A DNA stretch of 64,000 nt from positions 62,001 through 126,000 of the forward strand of contig DAIPBO010000005.1 in NCBI GenBank assembly GCA_036774405.1. The letters are read 5' to 3'. Position 1 is the stretch's first letter, and every line of letters starts with the position of its first letter. Origin of the DNA: JAAYDS01 sp012729155. Its GTDB lineage: Bacteria; Chloroflexota; Anaerolineae; UBA1429. The translations under genes and the position numbers were made by a program. Shown piece after piece: positions 26,131 to 35,400 of the stretch. Below the pieces are notes generated by a model, which was not told the origin of the DNA, searched no databases, and saw only the letters and a program-made list of their open reading frames with translations.

Positions 26131-27822
26131 ATGGCTGTGACAGGCAAGCTCAGCTCTCACACCGAGGCCTATTGGCGCACTGAATACCAGGTGTCGCAGG
26201 CCGATATCGATCTTGTCACCGGGGTGATACTGCAAGAGGGCTTGCCCGTGCCGGTCGCCCAGTTGGCTGCCGCAGTGATCGAGGACAAGCAGTCGCGTGA
26301 AAAGGCCCTGGCGGCCCAGCTGGCGCGGCAGACCCAGGTCTACCGCCCGATGGATAGCTATGAGGTGGGCCAGCGCCTGGTATTTAGCGAACTCGATCTG
26401 GCTGAAGGCGAGGTGGTCGGCCAGCGGCCTGGCAAGAACGTCCGCTATGGCGAGTTTCAAGTCATTCGGGTGGCCATGGCCAGCGATGGACGCATACGCG
26501 AATTCGCTGCCAGCATGCCGGGGCCGCATCATCTCAACCGCCCTGTTGAAGAGCTGGTGATCACAGCCGATGAAGGCCTTACCGGTACCGAGGCTATCGA
26601 GGCCTTTACTCCGTTGGTGGTTGATAGACTCAACGTCGCACTGTCTGCCGACGAGGATATGGTCTTTTTCGACGACAAATGGTTCTTGCGCGAGCTATTG
26701 CCCGAGATCAACCTGGGATACCTAAACCTGGCCGAGGCTGCCATCTATGAGGCGGCGGTGCCGTTGACGGCGCGCGAGATCCTCGATCGGCTGTCGCTCA
26801 CGTCTGCGGGCTCAGAGGCGGCGCAGCTCTTTGCGCTGCACCGCGCTCTGGAGAATGACGGGCGCTTTGATGACCTGGGCGGCGACGGCGAGCGCCGCTG
26901 GTTCTTGAGAGCTCTGGAGCCTGAGGCGATCTGGAAAACGCCGACAGTGCTGGCTGACCCCATCATGGCCAAGGCCGGCGAACCTGTCGGGGTTACGCTG
27001 CTGGATGTGATCGAGGAACTGGGCGATGATCTGGACGAACTCCCGGGCACGGCCAGGGCCAGCTCGAGCACGTTGAGCTTTGTTCTGGGCTTTCCCCACC
27101 TGTATGCTGGCACCATGCCGGCACCCGCGCGCCTGGTGGCGCTGGTGCCTGATGAGGCTGCCGACCATTACCCCATCACGGTGACGGATCGTCGACGCCG
27201 CAAGGCGTACGTCGCCTGGGTCGTGCCTTCTAAAGGCTTTGTTTGTGGCCTGAAGGAGTTGTACCAGGCTGCGAACATGACAGTGGGCGCGCAGCTCACT
27301 ATCACGGCGGGAGATGCTCCGTTGAGCCTGGATCTAGAGTATGCCGCGCCTCGCAGCCGCCGCAACGAGTGGCTGCGCACAGCGAACGCGCAAGAGGGCC
27401 GGTTGGTGCTCGAGATGAAGCCCACCACCCTGAGTGTGCGCTGCGACGAGAACGCAGTGATCATCTCTGAGGACATGGACGCGATCGCCGGATTGATGGC
27501 CGTGCCTGCGGTGCGCAGCGCTCCCATTGGCGACGTTGTGCGGCGGGCATTTCTAGAGCTGGCCAAGCTGAGCGGGCAGGGCCTCGTACATGTCAAGGCA
27601 CTCTATATGGCCGTCAACATGCATCGCCGCTGTGGGGCTGCTCCGATTCTGGCGCATCTGACGCGCCAGGCAGCCTATGACCCGATGGGCGAGGGCCTGT
27701 GGGCCTATGACGGCTCGCTCGAGGGGCAGACGTACGAGTCTGTCGATGACATGCGTGAGAGGCCGCTGTCAAACCGCTCTGACCGCCTGCGCGACCAAGC
27801 TGTCCCCTACCAGGGCATCTAG
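26131..27822 (+). CDS. Large conserved-looking protein of unknown function, tRNA-linked
   Basis: 563 residues, no signal peptide and no membrane segment; acidic and soluble. I recognise no family. The first 110 residues are helical and charged; a block at about 105-145 reads as small beta-rich domain (VGQRLVFSELDLAEGEVVGQ); residues about 205-270 (LTAREILDRLSLTSAGSEAA...LENDGRFDDLG) have the helix-helix-wing shape of a winged helix; a repetitive beta region follows (PITVTDRRRRKAYVAWVVPS). ATG 26131 follows GGAGGAG. The next unassigned gene is 11 bp downstream. A DNA- or RNA-related role is inference only. Confidence 0.82.
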   Translation: MAVTGKLSSHTEAYWRTEYQVSQADIDLVTGVILQEGLPVPVAQLAAAVIEDKQSREKALAAQLARQTQVYRPMDSYEVGQRLVFSELDLAEGEVVGQRPGKNVRYGEFQVIRVAMASDGRIREFAASMPGPHHLNRPVEELVITADEGLTGTEAIEAFTPLVVDRLNVALSADEDMVFFDDKWFLRELLPEINLGYLNLAEAAIYEAAVPLTAREILDRLSLTSAGSEAAQLFALHRALENDGRFDDLGGDGERRWFLRALEPEAIWKTPTVLADPIMAKAGEPVGVTLLDVIEELGDDLDELPGTARASSSTLSFVLGFPHLYAGTMPAPARLVALVPDEAADHYPITVTDRRRRKAYVAWVVPSKGFVCGLKELYQAANMTVGAQLTITAGDAPLSLDLEYAAPRSRRNEWLRTANAQEGRLVLEMKPTTLSVRCDENAVIISEDMDAIAGLMAVPAVRSAPIGDVVRRAFLELAKLSGQGLVHVKALYMAVNMHRRCGAAPILAHLTRQAAYDPMGEGLWAYDGSLEGQTYESVDDMRERPLSNRSDRLRDQAVPYQGI

Positions 27823-27833
27823 AGAGGAGCCAG

Positions 27834-28262
27834 ATGGCCTACCGGTGGCAACCCCCTGATCTGGATACGCGTTTCTATATCGACATGGCTTGGTGGCAGG
27901 CCAGTGGCCGCGACATCCGTGTCTACATCCGCGACCTGCTGTGCGACGACTGTCGCGAACAATATGCCGATAGTTTCCAGGAGCTTGAGGAGATCGATTG
28001 GATCGATGAGCTCACCGGCGAGGTGAGCGTGGTCGACGGTCTGTGGCACTGTCTGCGTACCTGTTGCAGTCAGAAGGCTGACTATATCGATGACTCGACG
28101 CCGATCGTCGACGCCGTCTTTCGTACATTGCTCGCCAACGGCAACAAACCTATGAGCGTGCGCGAGTTGCATGCCGCGCTCGACCGTCGGCCGGCCAAGA
28201 CGCTGTTGCGCATTCTCACCGGTGGGCAGGTGTATCTGGGTATTCGCCCCTACCGGGATTAG
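27834..28262 (+). CDS. Unassigned protein with Cys pairs and C-terminal winged-helix-like tail
   Basis: 142 residues. Two cysteine clusters, CDDC near residue 37 and HCLRTCC near 75, could bind a metal. The C-terminal 45 residues (MSVRELHAALDRRPAKTLLR then ILTGGQVYLGIRP) resemble a short winged helix, similar in style to one segment of the upstream 563-residue protein. ATG 27834 follows GAGAGGAGC, 11 bp after the preceding gene, so they form a pair. No family recognised. Confidence 0.78.
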   Translation: MAYRWQPPDLDTRFYIDMAWWQASGRDIRVYIRDLLCDDCREQYADSFQELEEIDWIDELTGEVSVVDGLWHCLRTCCSQKADYIDDSTPIVDAVFRTLLANGNKPMSVRELHAALDRRPAKTLLRILTGGQVYLGIRPYRD

Positions 28263-28264
28263 TG

Positions 28265-30877
28265 ATGAACGCCAGTCAACCGGGGGAAAAGCGCGGGCTT
28301 TTCCCCTTTTTGCTTGCCGGCCTGACCGGGCCCTTGGCACAGGTGCTGGGGTTGGCGGCCGTTGTGCTGCTGCTATCGGTGGCTCTGGTGGGGCGCCCGT
28401 TGCTGGCTGGGCGTGTCTATGATGGCGGCGACATCACGCGGCTCTATCTGCCGCAACGCGCCGAGTTGGCGCGTGCGCTCCACGAGGGGCGCCTGCCCTG
28501 GTGGAGCTCGCGCATGGGCCTGGGCTATCCATTGGTGGCTGGCGGTGAGGTGGGCGCACTCTACCCCCCAAACTGGCTGATCTATTCCGTGATGCCTGCT
28601 GCCGTTGGCCTCACCGTATCCATCGTGCTGCACTATGCCTGGGCAGCTCTAGGGTTTGCCCTCTACCTTCGCCATTGTGGCCGGACATGGCCGGCTTCGT
28701 TGCTAGGTGCCATGGTGATGGCCTTTGGCGGCTTTGTTGGCGCACACCTCACCCACATCAGCATGCTGACGGTGGCATCCTGGCTGCCATGGATGCTACT
28801 GGCGACAGGGCGGCTGTTTACAGCTGCGCGGCCATGGCGTGCGGCCACCGGTCTGGCGGCTTCTGTGGCGCTCCAGTTCTGTGGCGGGCACCCGCAGGTG
28901 TCTCTGCTGGGCATGCTCGCGCTCGGCCTGGTTGCCCTGTGGATGGCGTTGCTGCGCAGGCCTCGGGCCTGGGCAAGGTTGGGCCTCTGGGCGGGGGCGA
29001 TGGTGGTTGGCGCGCTGCTGGCTCTGCCGCAACTGGGGCCCGCGGCCGTGCTGGCGGCGCAGTCGCAGCGTGCTGGCGGGCTCGACGACGCCTTTTTCAT
29101 GAGCTATTCGTTCCATCCGCTGCTGACAGCTACCTATGTGTCGCCGTTCTTGTTGGGCGTGCCCGATCCTGAGGGATCGGTGGAGTTGATGGCATATGTG
29201 GGCCTACTGCCGCTGGCGCTGGCCTGGGTTGCGGTGTGGCGCAGCCGCGAGCGTAGCCGTTGGCTATACCTTGGTCTGGCGTTAGCGGGTTGGGTCCTGG
29301 CACTCGGCCGCTGGAACCCCCTATATGGATATCTGCTACGCATTCCGGTGCTGAATCTATTCCGCGTGCCAGCCCGCTATCTCTACTGGACAGGCCTCGG
29401 CCTGGGCTATCTATCGGCCCTGGGCATGGATGCTCTGCGCTGGCGCCAGCCGGCGACAGGAGGGTGGCGACAGAAAGCGGGTTGGTGCGCACTGCTGCTG
29501 GCCGTGGGCGGCGTTGCGGCAGTGGCTGTGGCGCGCGGGCTGGATGGCGCGGTAGCTGCCTGGCGCTGGCTGCCGCTGATATGGGCCGCCGCGCTGCTGC
29601 TCGTGATGGCCGCCATTCCCGGCCTCGGATGGCGAAAGTGGGCTCCGTTGGCCCTGGCAGTTCTCGTCTGCGACCTGATGGCGTTCGGCCTGGTGCTCGA
29701 CCGTTCCTACCACACCTCGGCGCCACCAGAGCAGCTTATCAGAGCGCCCCGTGTGACCGCCGTATTGTCGTCAGCAGAGCAGAGCGAGCCGCAGCTGACG
29801 CGTGTCTGGGTGAAAGAGGACATATTGCCTGCGCTTAGCGTTATGCAGGGTAGTCTCTTCCCTAACGTGGCAGCCACCCACGGGTTGGCCGCCGCAAACC
29901 TGTATAGCCCGCTGGTGCCCAGGGCCTATCTTGAGTGGGCCCAGGGGCTGGATAGCGCGGGTCTCAGCCGCATGGGCATCAGCCACTATCTCATCCCGCA
30001 GCTGCTGCCGGTGGATGCCGAGCGAGAGCTGTACGACGTCTACAACCCTTACGCAGCGCTGCCGTATGAGCAGTGGCTTGAGGTCGAGCCTGTGGATATC
30101 GTGGCCGTGGAGGTCGAGTCGTACTTGAGCCATGCCGCCGACATGACTGACGGCTCGCTGGCTGCCGAGCTCTTTGTCCGCACGAGTGAGGGGCAGGTGC
30201 ACAGTTTGCCGGTGCGGGCAGGCACCGAGAGCGCCGAGTGGGCCTATGAGCGCGACGATGTCAGGGCGGTCAGTAGACACCAGATGCCGCCCGTGGCGCA
30301 TTCCTGGCCCGCCCGTTCGGGCTATCTTCCATGGGAGCATGTGGGCCACACCTATCGGGCCACGTATTCGCTCGAGGCCACGGTGGGGGCTGTAGAGATC
30401 CTCCCTGTGCTTGAGCAAGCCTTTGTGCGTATCGAAGAGGTGCAGCTGATAGGCCGCGATGGGGCGCAGATCTCTCTGCGTGCGGCCATCGGGCAGGGAC
30501 AGCACAGCATCATCTACCGAGACGAGGATGTGCTCGCCTATGAAAACCAGGATGCCTGGCCGCGCGCCTATGCAGTACCGTGGGCGCGGGTGACGCACGC
30601 AGGGCGCGATGCCTCGCTGGAGCCGTTCGAGCGCCAGGAACTGCTGCCCGTCAAGGTGGCCGCTTACGGCGATATGGAGATCGTCTTGCGCACGCAGGCC
30701 GATGTTGAGACGTTGGTGGTGCTGAGCGATCTGGACTATCCAGGGTGGGGCGTTCGTATCGATGGCGTCGATGCTTCGGCTCTGCGAGTCGATGGTGTGG
30801 CGCGAGGGGTGCGCGTGCCGGCAGGGAGTCACGAGATTGTGTGGCACTATCATCCGCTCAAACTGACCTTACGGTAG
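28265..30877 (+). CDS. YfhO-like multi-spanning membrane protein
   Basis: 870 residues. A short cytoplasmic start is followed by about 11-13 hydrophobic helices up to residue ~490 (for example LAGRVYDGGDITRLYLPQ right after the first helix, then VVGALLALPQLGPAAVLAAQ), then a soluble extracytoplasmic domain of about 370 residues ending in VPAGSHEIVWHYHPLKL. This is the YfhO pattern (Bacteroidetes/Firmicutes/Chloroflexi), linked to glycosylation of lipoteichoic acid or other polyprenyl-sugar transfer. ATG 28265 overlaps GTG 28262; the preceding stop overlaps the GTG. It is probably in the same run as the two unassigned genes upstream. Confidence 0.85.
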   Translation: MNASQPGEKRGLFPFLLAGLTGPLAQVLGLAAVVLLLSVALVGRPLLAGRVYDGGDITRLYLPQRAELARALHEGRLPWWSSRMGLGYPLVAGGEVGALYPPNWLIYSVMPAAVGLTVSIVLHYAWAALGFALYLRHCGRTWPASLLGAMVMAFGGFVGAHLTHISMLTVASWLPWMLLATGRLFTAARPWRAATGLAASVALQFCGGHPQVSLLGMLALGLVALWMALLRRPRAWARLGLWAGAMVVGALLALPQLGPAAVLAAQSQRAGGLDDAFFMSYSFHPLLTATYVSPFLLGVPDPEGSVELMAYVGLLPLALAWVAVWRSRERSRWLYLGLALAGWVLALGRWNPLYGYLLRIPVLNLFRVPARYLYWTGLGLGYLSALGMDALRWRQPATGGWRQKAGWCALLLAVGGVAAVAVARGLDGAVAAWRWLPLIWAAALLLVMAAIPGLGWRKWAPLALAVLVCDLMAFGLVLDRSYHTSAPPEQLIRAPRVTAVLSSAEQSEPQLTRVWVKEDILPALSVMQGSLFPNVAATHGLAAANLYSPLVPRAYLEWAQGLDSAGLSRMGISHYLIPQLLPVDAERELYDVYNPYAALPYEQWLEVEPVDIVAVEVESYLSHAADMTDGSLAAELFVRTSEGQVHSLPVRAGTESAEWAYERDDVRAVSRHQMPPVAHSWPARSGYLPWEHVGHTYRATYSLEATVGAVEILPVLEQAFVRIEEVQLIGRDGAQISLRAAIGQGQHSIIYRDEDVLAYENQDAWPRAYAVPWARVTHAGRDASLEPFERQELLPVKVAAYGDMEIVLRTQADVETLVVLSDLDYPGWGVRIDGVDASALRVDGVARGVRVPAGSHEIVWHYHPLKLTLR

Positions 30878-30903
30878 ACGAGCGAACTCTCCCGTTGTAT
30901 AAT
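30875..30903 (+). promoter_or_regulatory. Promoter of amaP-scpB
   Basis: TAGACG-17 bp-TATAAT, the -35 box overlapping the stop codon of the YfhO-like gene. A GGAGGAAGG ribosome site follows 40 bp downstream. Confidence 0.55.
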
Positions 30904-30955
30904 GTAGAAGAGTCTGATTGTCATCGGCCGATGGGTCGAAAGACAGGAGGAAGGC

Positions 30956-31798
30956 ATGAGAGTCTTTAATCGCATCGTGGTGATACTCGGCATCCTTATA
31001 GGCATTGTCGGGGCGTTGTTCCTGGTGGCGTACCCGATCGAGGCCGTCAAAGCGGCCCAGGCCAACATCTCTCTCTTTGAGGAATCTCTCTTTAACGAGC
31101 AATTCAGACTATACTTTATCATCGGGGTTGCCGTCTGGGTCGTCATCCTGTTGATATTGCTCATACTTGAGCTACGGCGACCGCGCCGCAAGGCAGTCAA
31201 GATCCGCACCGACAGCGGCGCCAACGCAGTCCTTGGGGTGAACTCGGTAGCGCAGAGTCTAGAGGCGCGCATAGACGAGTTGGCCGGCGTACGCAAAGTA
31301 ACGCCACACGTCAAGAGTCGCGGCAAAGACGTCGAAGTGGCAGTGGATCTCGACACCAGTCCGTCGGTCAACATTCCGGTGCTCACCGACCAGGTGGTCA
31401 ATTTGTGCCGCGATATCGTCGAGGGGCAGCTGGGCGTCAAGATCCACGGCAAAGTGCTTATCAATGTCCATCATGAACCCTACCCGCGGGGAACGATGCC
31501 TCCAACGCAGCCGCTACCCCGAGGTGCCGAGACAATCGCTACACAGCCTCGCCTGGTAGAGTCTCCCAGCGAGCCCAAGCATGTTGAGCCCAGAGACGCC
31601 AAAGGCAAGAAGCCCGAGGTACAACCCGTGGCCCGTCGTGAACAGCCTGAGCCGGTGAGCGCTGTGGTGCCTGAGCCGCAAGGCCCCGCGCCGGTGGGCG
31701 ATCTGACGCCAATCGACACTGCCACTGAGGCTGCTGCGGACGCTCAAGACGCTCTGGATGACCTGGATCTTTATGACCCGACCGATCGCGACGAATAG
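30956..31798 (+). CDS. amaP: Alkaline shock response membrane anchor protein
   Basis: 280 residues. Two transmembrane helices (about 7-27 and 53-73) form the anchor; residues about 85-180 are an Asp23/DUF322-like domain (SLEARIDELAGVRKVTPHVK and GKDVEVAVDLDTSPSVNIPV); the last 100 residues are a Pro/Glu-rich flexible tail. AmaP tethers Asp23-type proteins to the membrane in Gram-positive bacteria. No separate asp23 gene is in the window. ATG 30956 follows GGAGGAAGG. scpB follows 73 bp downstream. Confidence 0.85.
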   Translation: MRVFNRIVVILGILIGIVGALFLVAYPIEAVKAAQANISLFEESLFNEQFRLYFIIGVAVWVVILLILLILELRRPRRKAVKIRTDSGANAVLGVNSVAQSLEARIDELAGVRKVTPHVKSRGKDVEVAVDLDTSPSVNIPVLTDQVVNLCRDIVEGQLGVKIHGKVLINVHHEPYPRGTMPPTQPLPRGAETIATQPRLVESPSEPKHVEPRDAKGKKPEVQPVARREQPEPVSAVVPEPQGPAPVGDLTPIDTATEAAADAQDALDDLDLYDPTDRDE

Positions 31799-31871
31799 AC
31801 GCTCGTCAGCCCTGCGCTGATCGATGTGGCAGAGGTCTGCACCGCCGAGCGGGACGGGCAAGGATAGCGCG

Positions 31872-32426
31872 TTGGATCAACTGCAGAGAACCGATCTTGA
31901 ACTAGAGGGCCTGCTCGAGGCCCTCTTGTTTGTGGCCGACGGTCCGGTCGAGCTTGAGCGGCTGGCATCTGTGCTGGACGAGCCGCTCGATCGGGTCGTC
32001 CAGGCGCTAGACGCCTGGCTGACACGACATCAGCAGGGCGGCCTGACCATCGCCCGGAGTGGCAATCGCGTGCTGCTGACGACGCGCCCCGAAGCAGCGC
32101 CACTCATCGAGCGTTTCCTCGGCGTCGAGGGTAGCGCCAGACTATCGACTGCGGCGATGGAGACGCTGGCCATCATCGCCTATCTGCAGCCAGTGACGCG
32201 TGCGCGCATCGACGCCATTCGCGGGGTTTCGTCTGCAGGGGTTATCCGTACGTTGCTGGCTCGCGAGCTGGTGCAGGTGGTCGGCGTGTTGGAGCAGGCA
32301 GGCCGTCCGGAGCTGTTGGGCACGACCTTTGCCTTTCTGCAGTATCTGGGCCTCACCTCACTCGACGAGTTGCCCATGCTTCCCGAGCTCGAGCAGGCGC
32401 TGCAGCAGGCTCCTCAGGGTGACTAG
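31872..32426 (+). CDS. scpB: Segregation and condensation protein B
   Basis: ScpB partners ScpA and SMC in chromosome condensation. 184 residues with two winged-helix domains: LEGLLEALLFVADGPVELER and TAAMETLAIIAYLQPVTRARID, then GVSSAGVIRTLLARELVQVVG. Two starts are possible: TTG 31872 (AAGGA 7 bases upstream, chosen) and an in-frame GTG 31824. scpA is not in the window. It converges with smc; the two stop codons share the four bases CTAG at 32423-32426. Confidence 0.92.
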   Translation: MDQLQRTDLELEGLLEALLFVADGPVELERLASVLDEPLDRVVQALDAWLTRHQQGGLTIARSGNRVLLTTRPEAAPLIERFLGVEGSARLSTAAMETLAIIAYLQPVTRARIDAIRGVSSAGVIRTLLARELVQVVGVLEQAGRPELLGTTFAFLQYLGLTSLDELPMLPELEQALQQAPQGD

Positions 32427-35400
32427 CTGAGCGACCCGTCGGCTTGCAGCTGCGCCAGCGTTTCTTCCTCGAGGCGCAACGAGATGCTCTCTGATACGCC
32501 CTGCTCGCCCATCGAGATGCCGTAGATGCAGTTGGCGATCTCGATGGTACGGCGGTTGTGGGTGATGACCACAAACTGTGTGTCGCGCGCGTGTTCGAGC
32601 AGCAGATCGCGAAAGCGGCCCACGTTCGCCTCATCCAGCGCCGCGTCGACCTCGTCAAGGAAGCAGAAGGGCACCGGGTTAGCCCTGAGCAGGGCAAAGA
32701 CGAGCGCCACGGCCGTCAGGGCCCTCTCGCCGCCCGATAGCAGAGACAGCATCTGCGAGCGCTTGCCGGGGGGGTGTGCGACAATTTCGACGCCACTCGT
32801 GCTCAGATCCTCGGGGTTGGTTAGCTCTAGGTGGGCGCTACCGCCATCAAAGAGCCGTCGAAAGTACTCGCGAAAGGCGCGATCTACCACCTGTACGGTT
32901 TGGCTGAAATCCTTCTCGATGACATCGTCGAGCTCCTGGATCACCTGGCGCAGCGCCGCGATGGCTGCCTGCAGATCCTGCATTTGGCTCTCAAGGAATG
33001 CCTGCCGCTCGAGCAGGGCCTGGTACTCTTGAGGCGCGTCGGGGTTGATGCCGCCCAGCCGTCGGAGCCGAGAGCGCAGAGATCGCACCTCTTGGTCTAG
33101 TCCAGCGGGCACCACCGCGACCGGCGGCAGCTCTAGGGCCCCACCGTCGATGCCCAGGCGCAGTTGGTGCGAGATGGTCTCTGGCAAAGACACAGGCCCC
33201 AGAGCCGCCTCAATCTCTGAGATGAGATCTTGCTGCCGCTCCTGAACGCGCTCGAGATCGAGCTGCGCCCGATGGAGCTCTGCCTCGACCTCGTGCATGC
33301 GTGCCAGGCCGCCAGCATGGCGCTCCTCGGCCTCGCGCAGGGTTCGGGCAGAGGCCTGCAGCGCCTTCTGGGCGGTTGTCAGCTGCCCCTGCAACTCTTG
33401 TTGCTGGGTTTGAAGGGCCGCGAGTTGGGCACGATGCTGTTGGGCCTGGGTATGTCCATGCTGTCGCGTCTGTGATAGCGCCTCTTGTTGCGAGCGCTTG
33501 GCGGCCAACTGCAGCTGGTTCTGCTGTTGCGCCGCCTGATGGCTGGCCAGCAGCTGCTCTTGACTGGCCAGCGCACGACCAGCCACGGCGAGTTGTGTCT
33601 CTAGCTCTGCCAATTGACGACGCAAGGGCTCGTCGTCGGCCGCGGCCAGCTCTTCACGCAACCCGGCCAAAGCGGCGGTGTGGGCTTGCTCGGCAGCGGC
33701 CGATGACTCTGTCTCGCTCTCAAGCGAATGCGCCTGCGCCAAGACCTGTTGGCGCTCGGCCAGGGCTCGAGCTGCACGATCTCGCTGCCACCTGGCATCG
33801 CGCTCGGCAACGCGACGGTTGCCTTCGAGCTCGGCCAGCGCCTGAGCAATCTGCTCGACCTCGCGTCGTTGGCGGCTACGCTCGCGATCGAGCTGGGCCA
33901 GCGCTTGCCGCAACTCCTCGGCGCGAGCGCGCAGGGCTGCGACGGTGTCCTTTTTCTGTCGTAGTTGCTCCTCGATCTGAGCAATCTTGTCAGGCAGTTC
34001 GCGCCAGGCGCGCTCTTGGGCCAGCAGTTGCGAGCTGTTGCGGCGAGCGCCGCCACTAACGGCGCCAGTGGGCTGGACGGTCTCGCCGGCCACCGTCACC
34101 ATCAGGCTGGCGCCGGTGCGCTCTGCCAAAAGTCGCCGGGCCGCTGCCAGGTCGCTGGTCACCAGCACGCGCCCGAGCAAAAGCTCATAGACCGGCCGCA
34201 GGTGTTCCGGAAAGCTCACCAGCGAACTCGCTACGCCCACCACCCCCTGAGAATCGCGAATACGAAGGGCGCCGCGTGACCGCAGCGTATCGAGCGGCAG
34301 AAAGGTTGCCCAGCCGGCGCGGTCGCTCTTCAAACGAGAGATGGCACGCTCGGCGTCGGCCCAGCGTTCGACAATGATGTTCTGCAGTCGTGCGCCGAGG
34401 GCCGCCTCGACGGCCTGCTCATAAGCCTGCGGCACCTGCATCAGGCCGGCGGCCGTGCCGAGGATGCCGCCCAGTGTGTCTGCCAGGCCGAGCACGTGTC
34501 GTACGCCGGGCGCATAGTCGGCGCCATCCTCACGCTGGCGAGCGAGGGAGTTACGGCGCAATGACAACTGACTATATCGCCCGCGGAGCTCTTCAGAAGC
34601 AGCCTGGGCAGTGGAGAGCTCTTGCTGGAGCGCTTCCAGCTCAGCCTGCAGGGCAGCGGCGTCGACGCTCCCGCGCTCCAGGGCCGCATTCGCCGCCTCG
34701 CGGCGTTGGCGCAACGGGGTCATCTGCCGCTCGATGCTCTGTAGCGCGGCCTCTTGCGCCTGGGCCTCGCTCTCGGCATCGGCGACGTCATGCTCTAGAC
34801 GCTGCAGCCTTGCCAGCAGCTCCTGGTGGCGGGCCTGCTGCTGCGCCGAGCGGCTTTGAACGTTGCGCAGCTCGCGTTCGCGTTTACGGATGGCCTCTTG
34901 CAGTGTGACCATCGCCTGCTCAACCTCGGCACGGCGCTCTGACAGCGCACTCAAGCCCTGTTCCGCCGCCTTGCGCTGGTCGGCCAGTGTTGCCAGATCA
35001 TGCTCGGCTCTGGCGATTTCCTGGGCCAATACGCCCTGGCGCGATATCAGCGTATCCTCGTCGCTAGCGATGTCGTGCAGTTGACGCTGGTAGAGCCGCT
35101 CGCGCTCGGCCGAGAGGGTCAGAGCCTGTTGTTCGCGCTGGACCTCCTCTCTGAGGGTGGCGTACTGGTGCTCAAGGCGTTCGAGTTGGGCCTGGAGCTG
35201 GCTCTGCGAACTGCTGGCGGCCTGCTGCGCCGCGGCTGTGGTCTCGGCCTGGCCCTGCAAGACCTCGAAGCGCTGCTGGTGCTCCACAAGCGCCGCCTCA
35301 ACCGCTGCCTGGGCCTCTTGAAGCTGGTGCCAGCGGTGGCCGTACCAGATGCGCAGCAACTCGTTAAGGTCCTGTTCGAGCAGATGGTGCTCTTGCGCGC

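Noticed and set aside
29771..30853. 360-residue minus-strand frame opposite the YfhO-like gene
   Set aside because: No start signal, no recognisable domain; the plus frame carries the membrane and C-terminal domain pattern.
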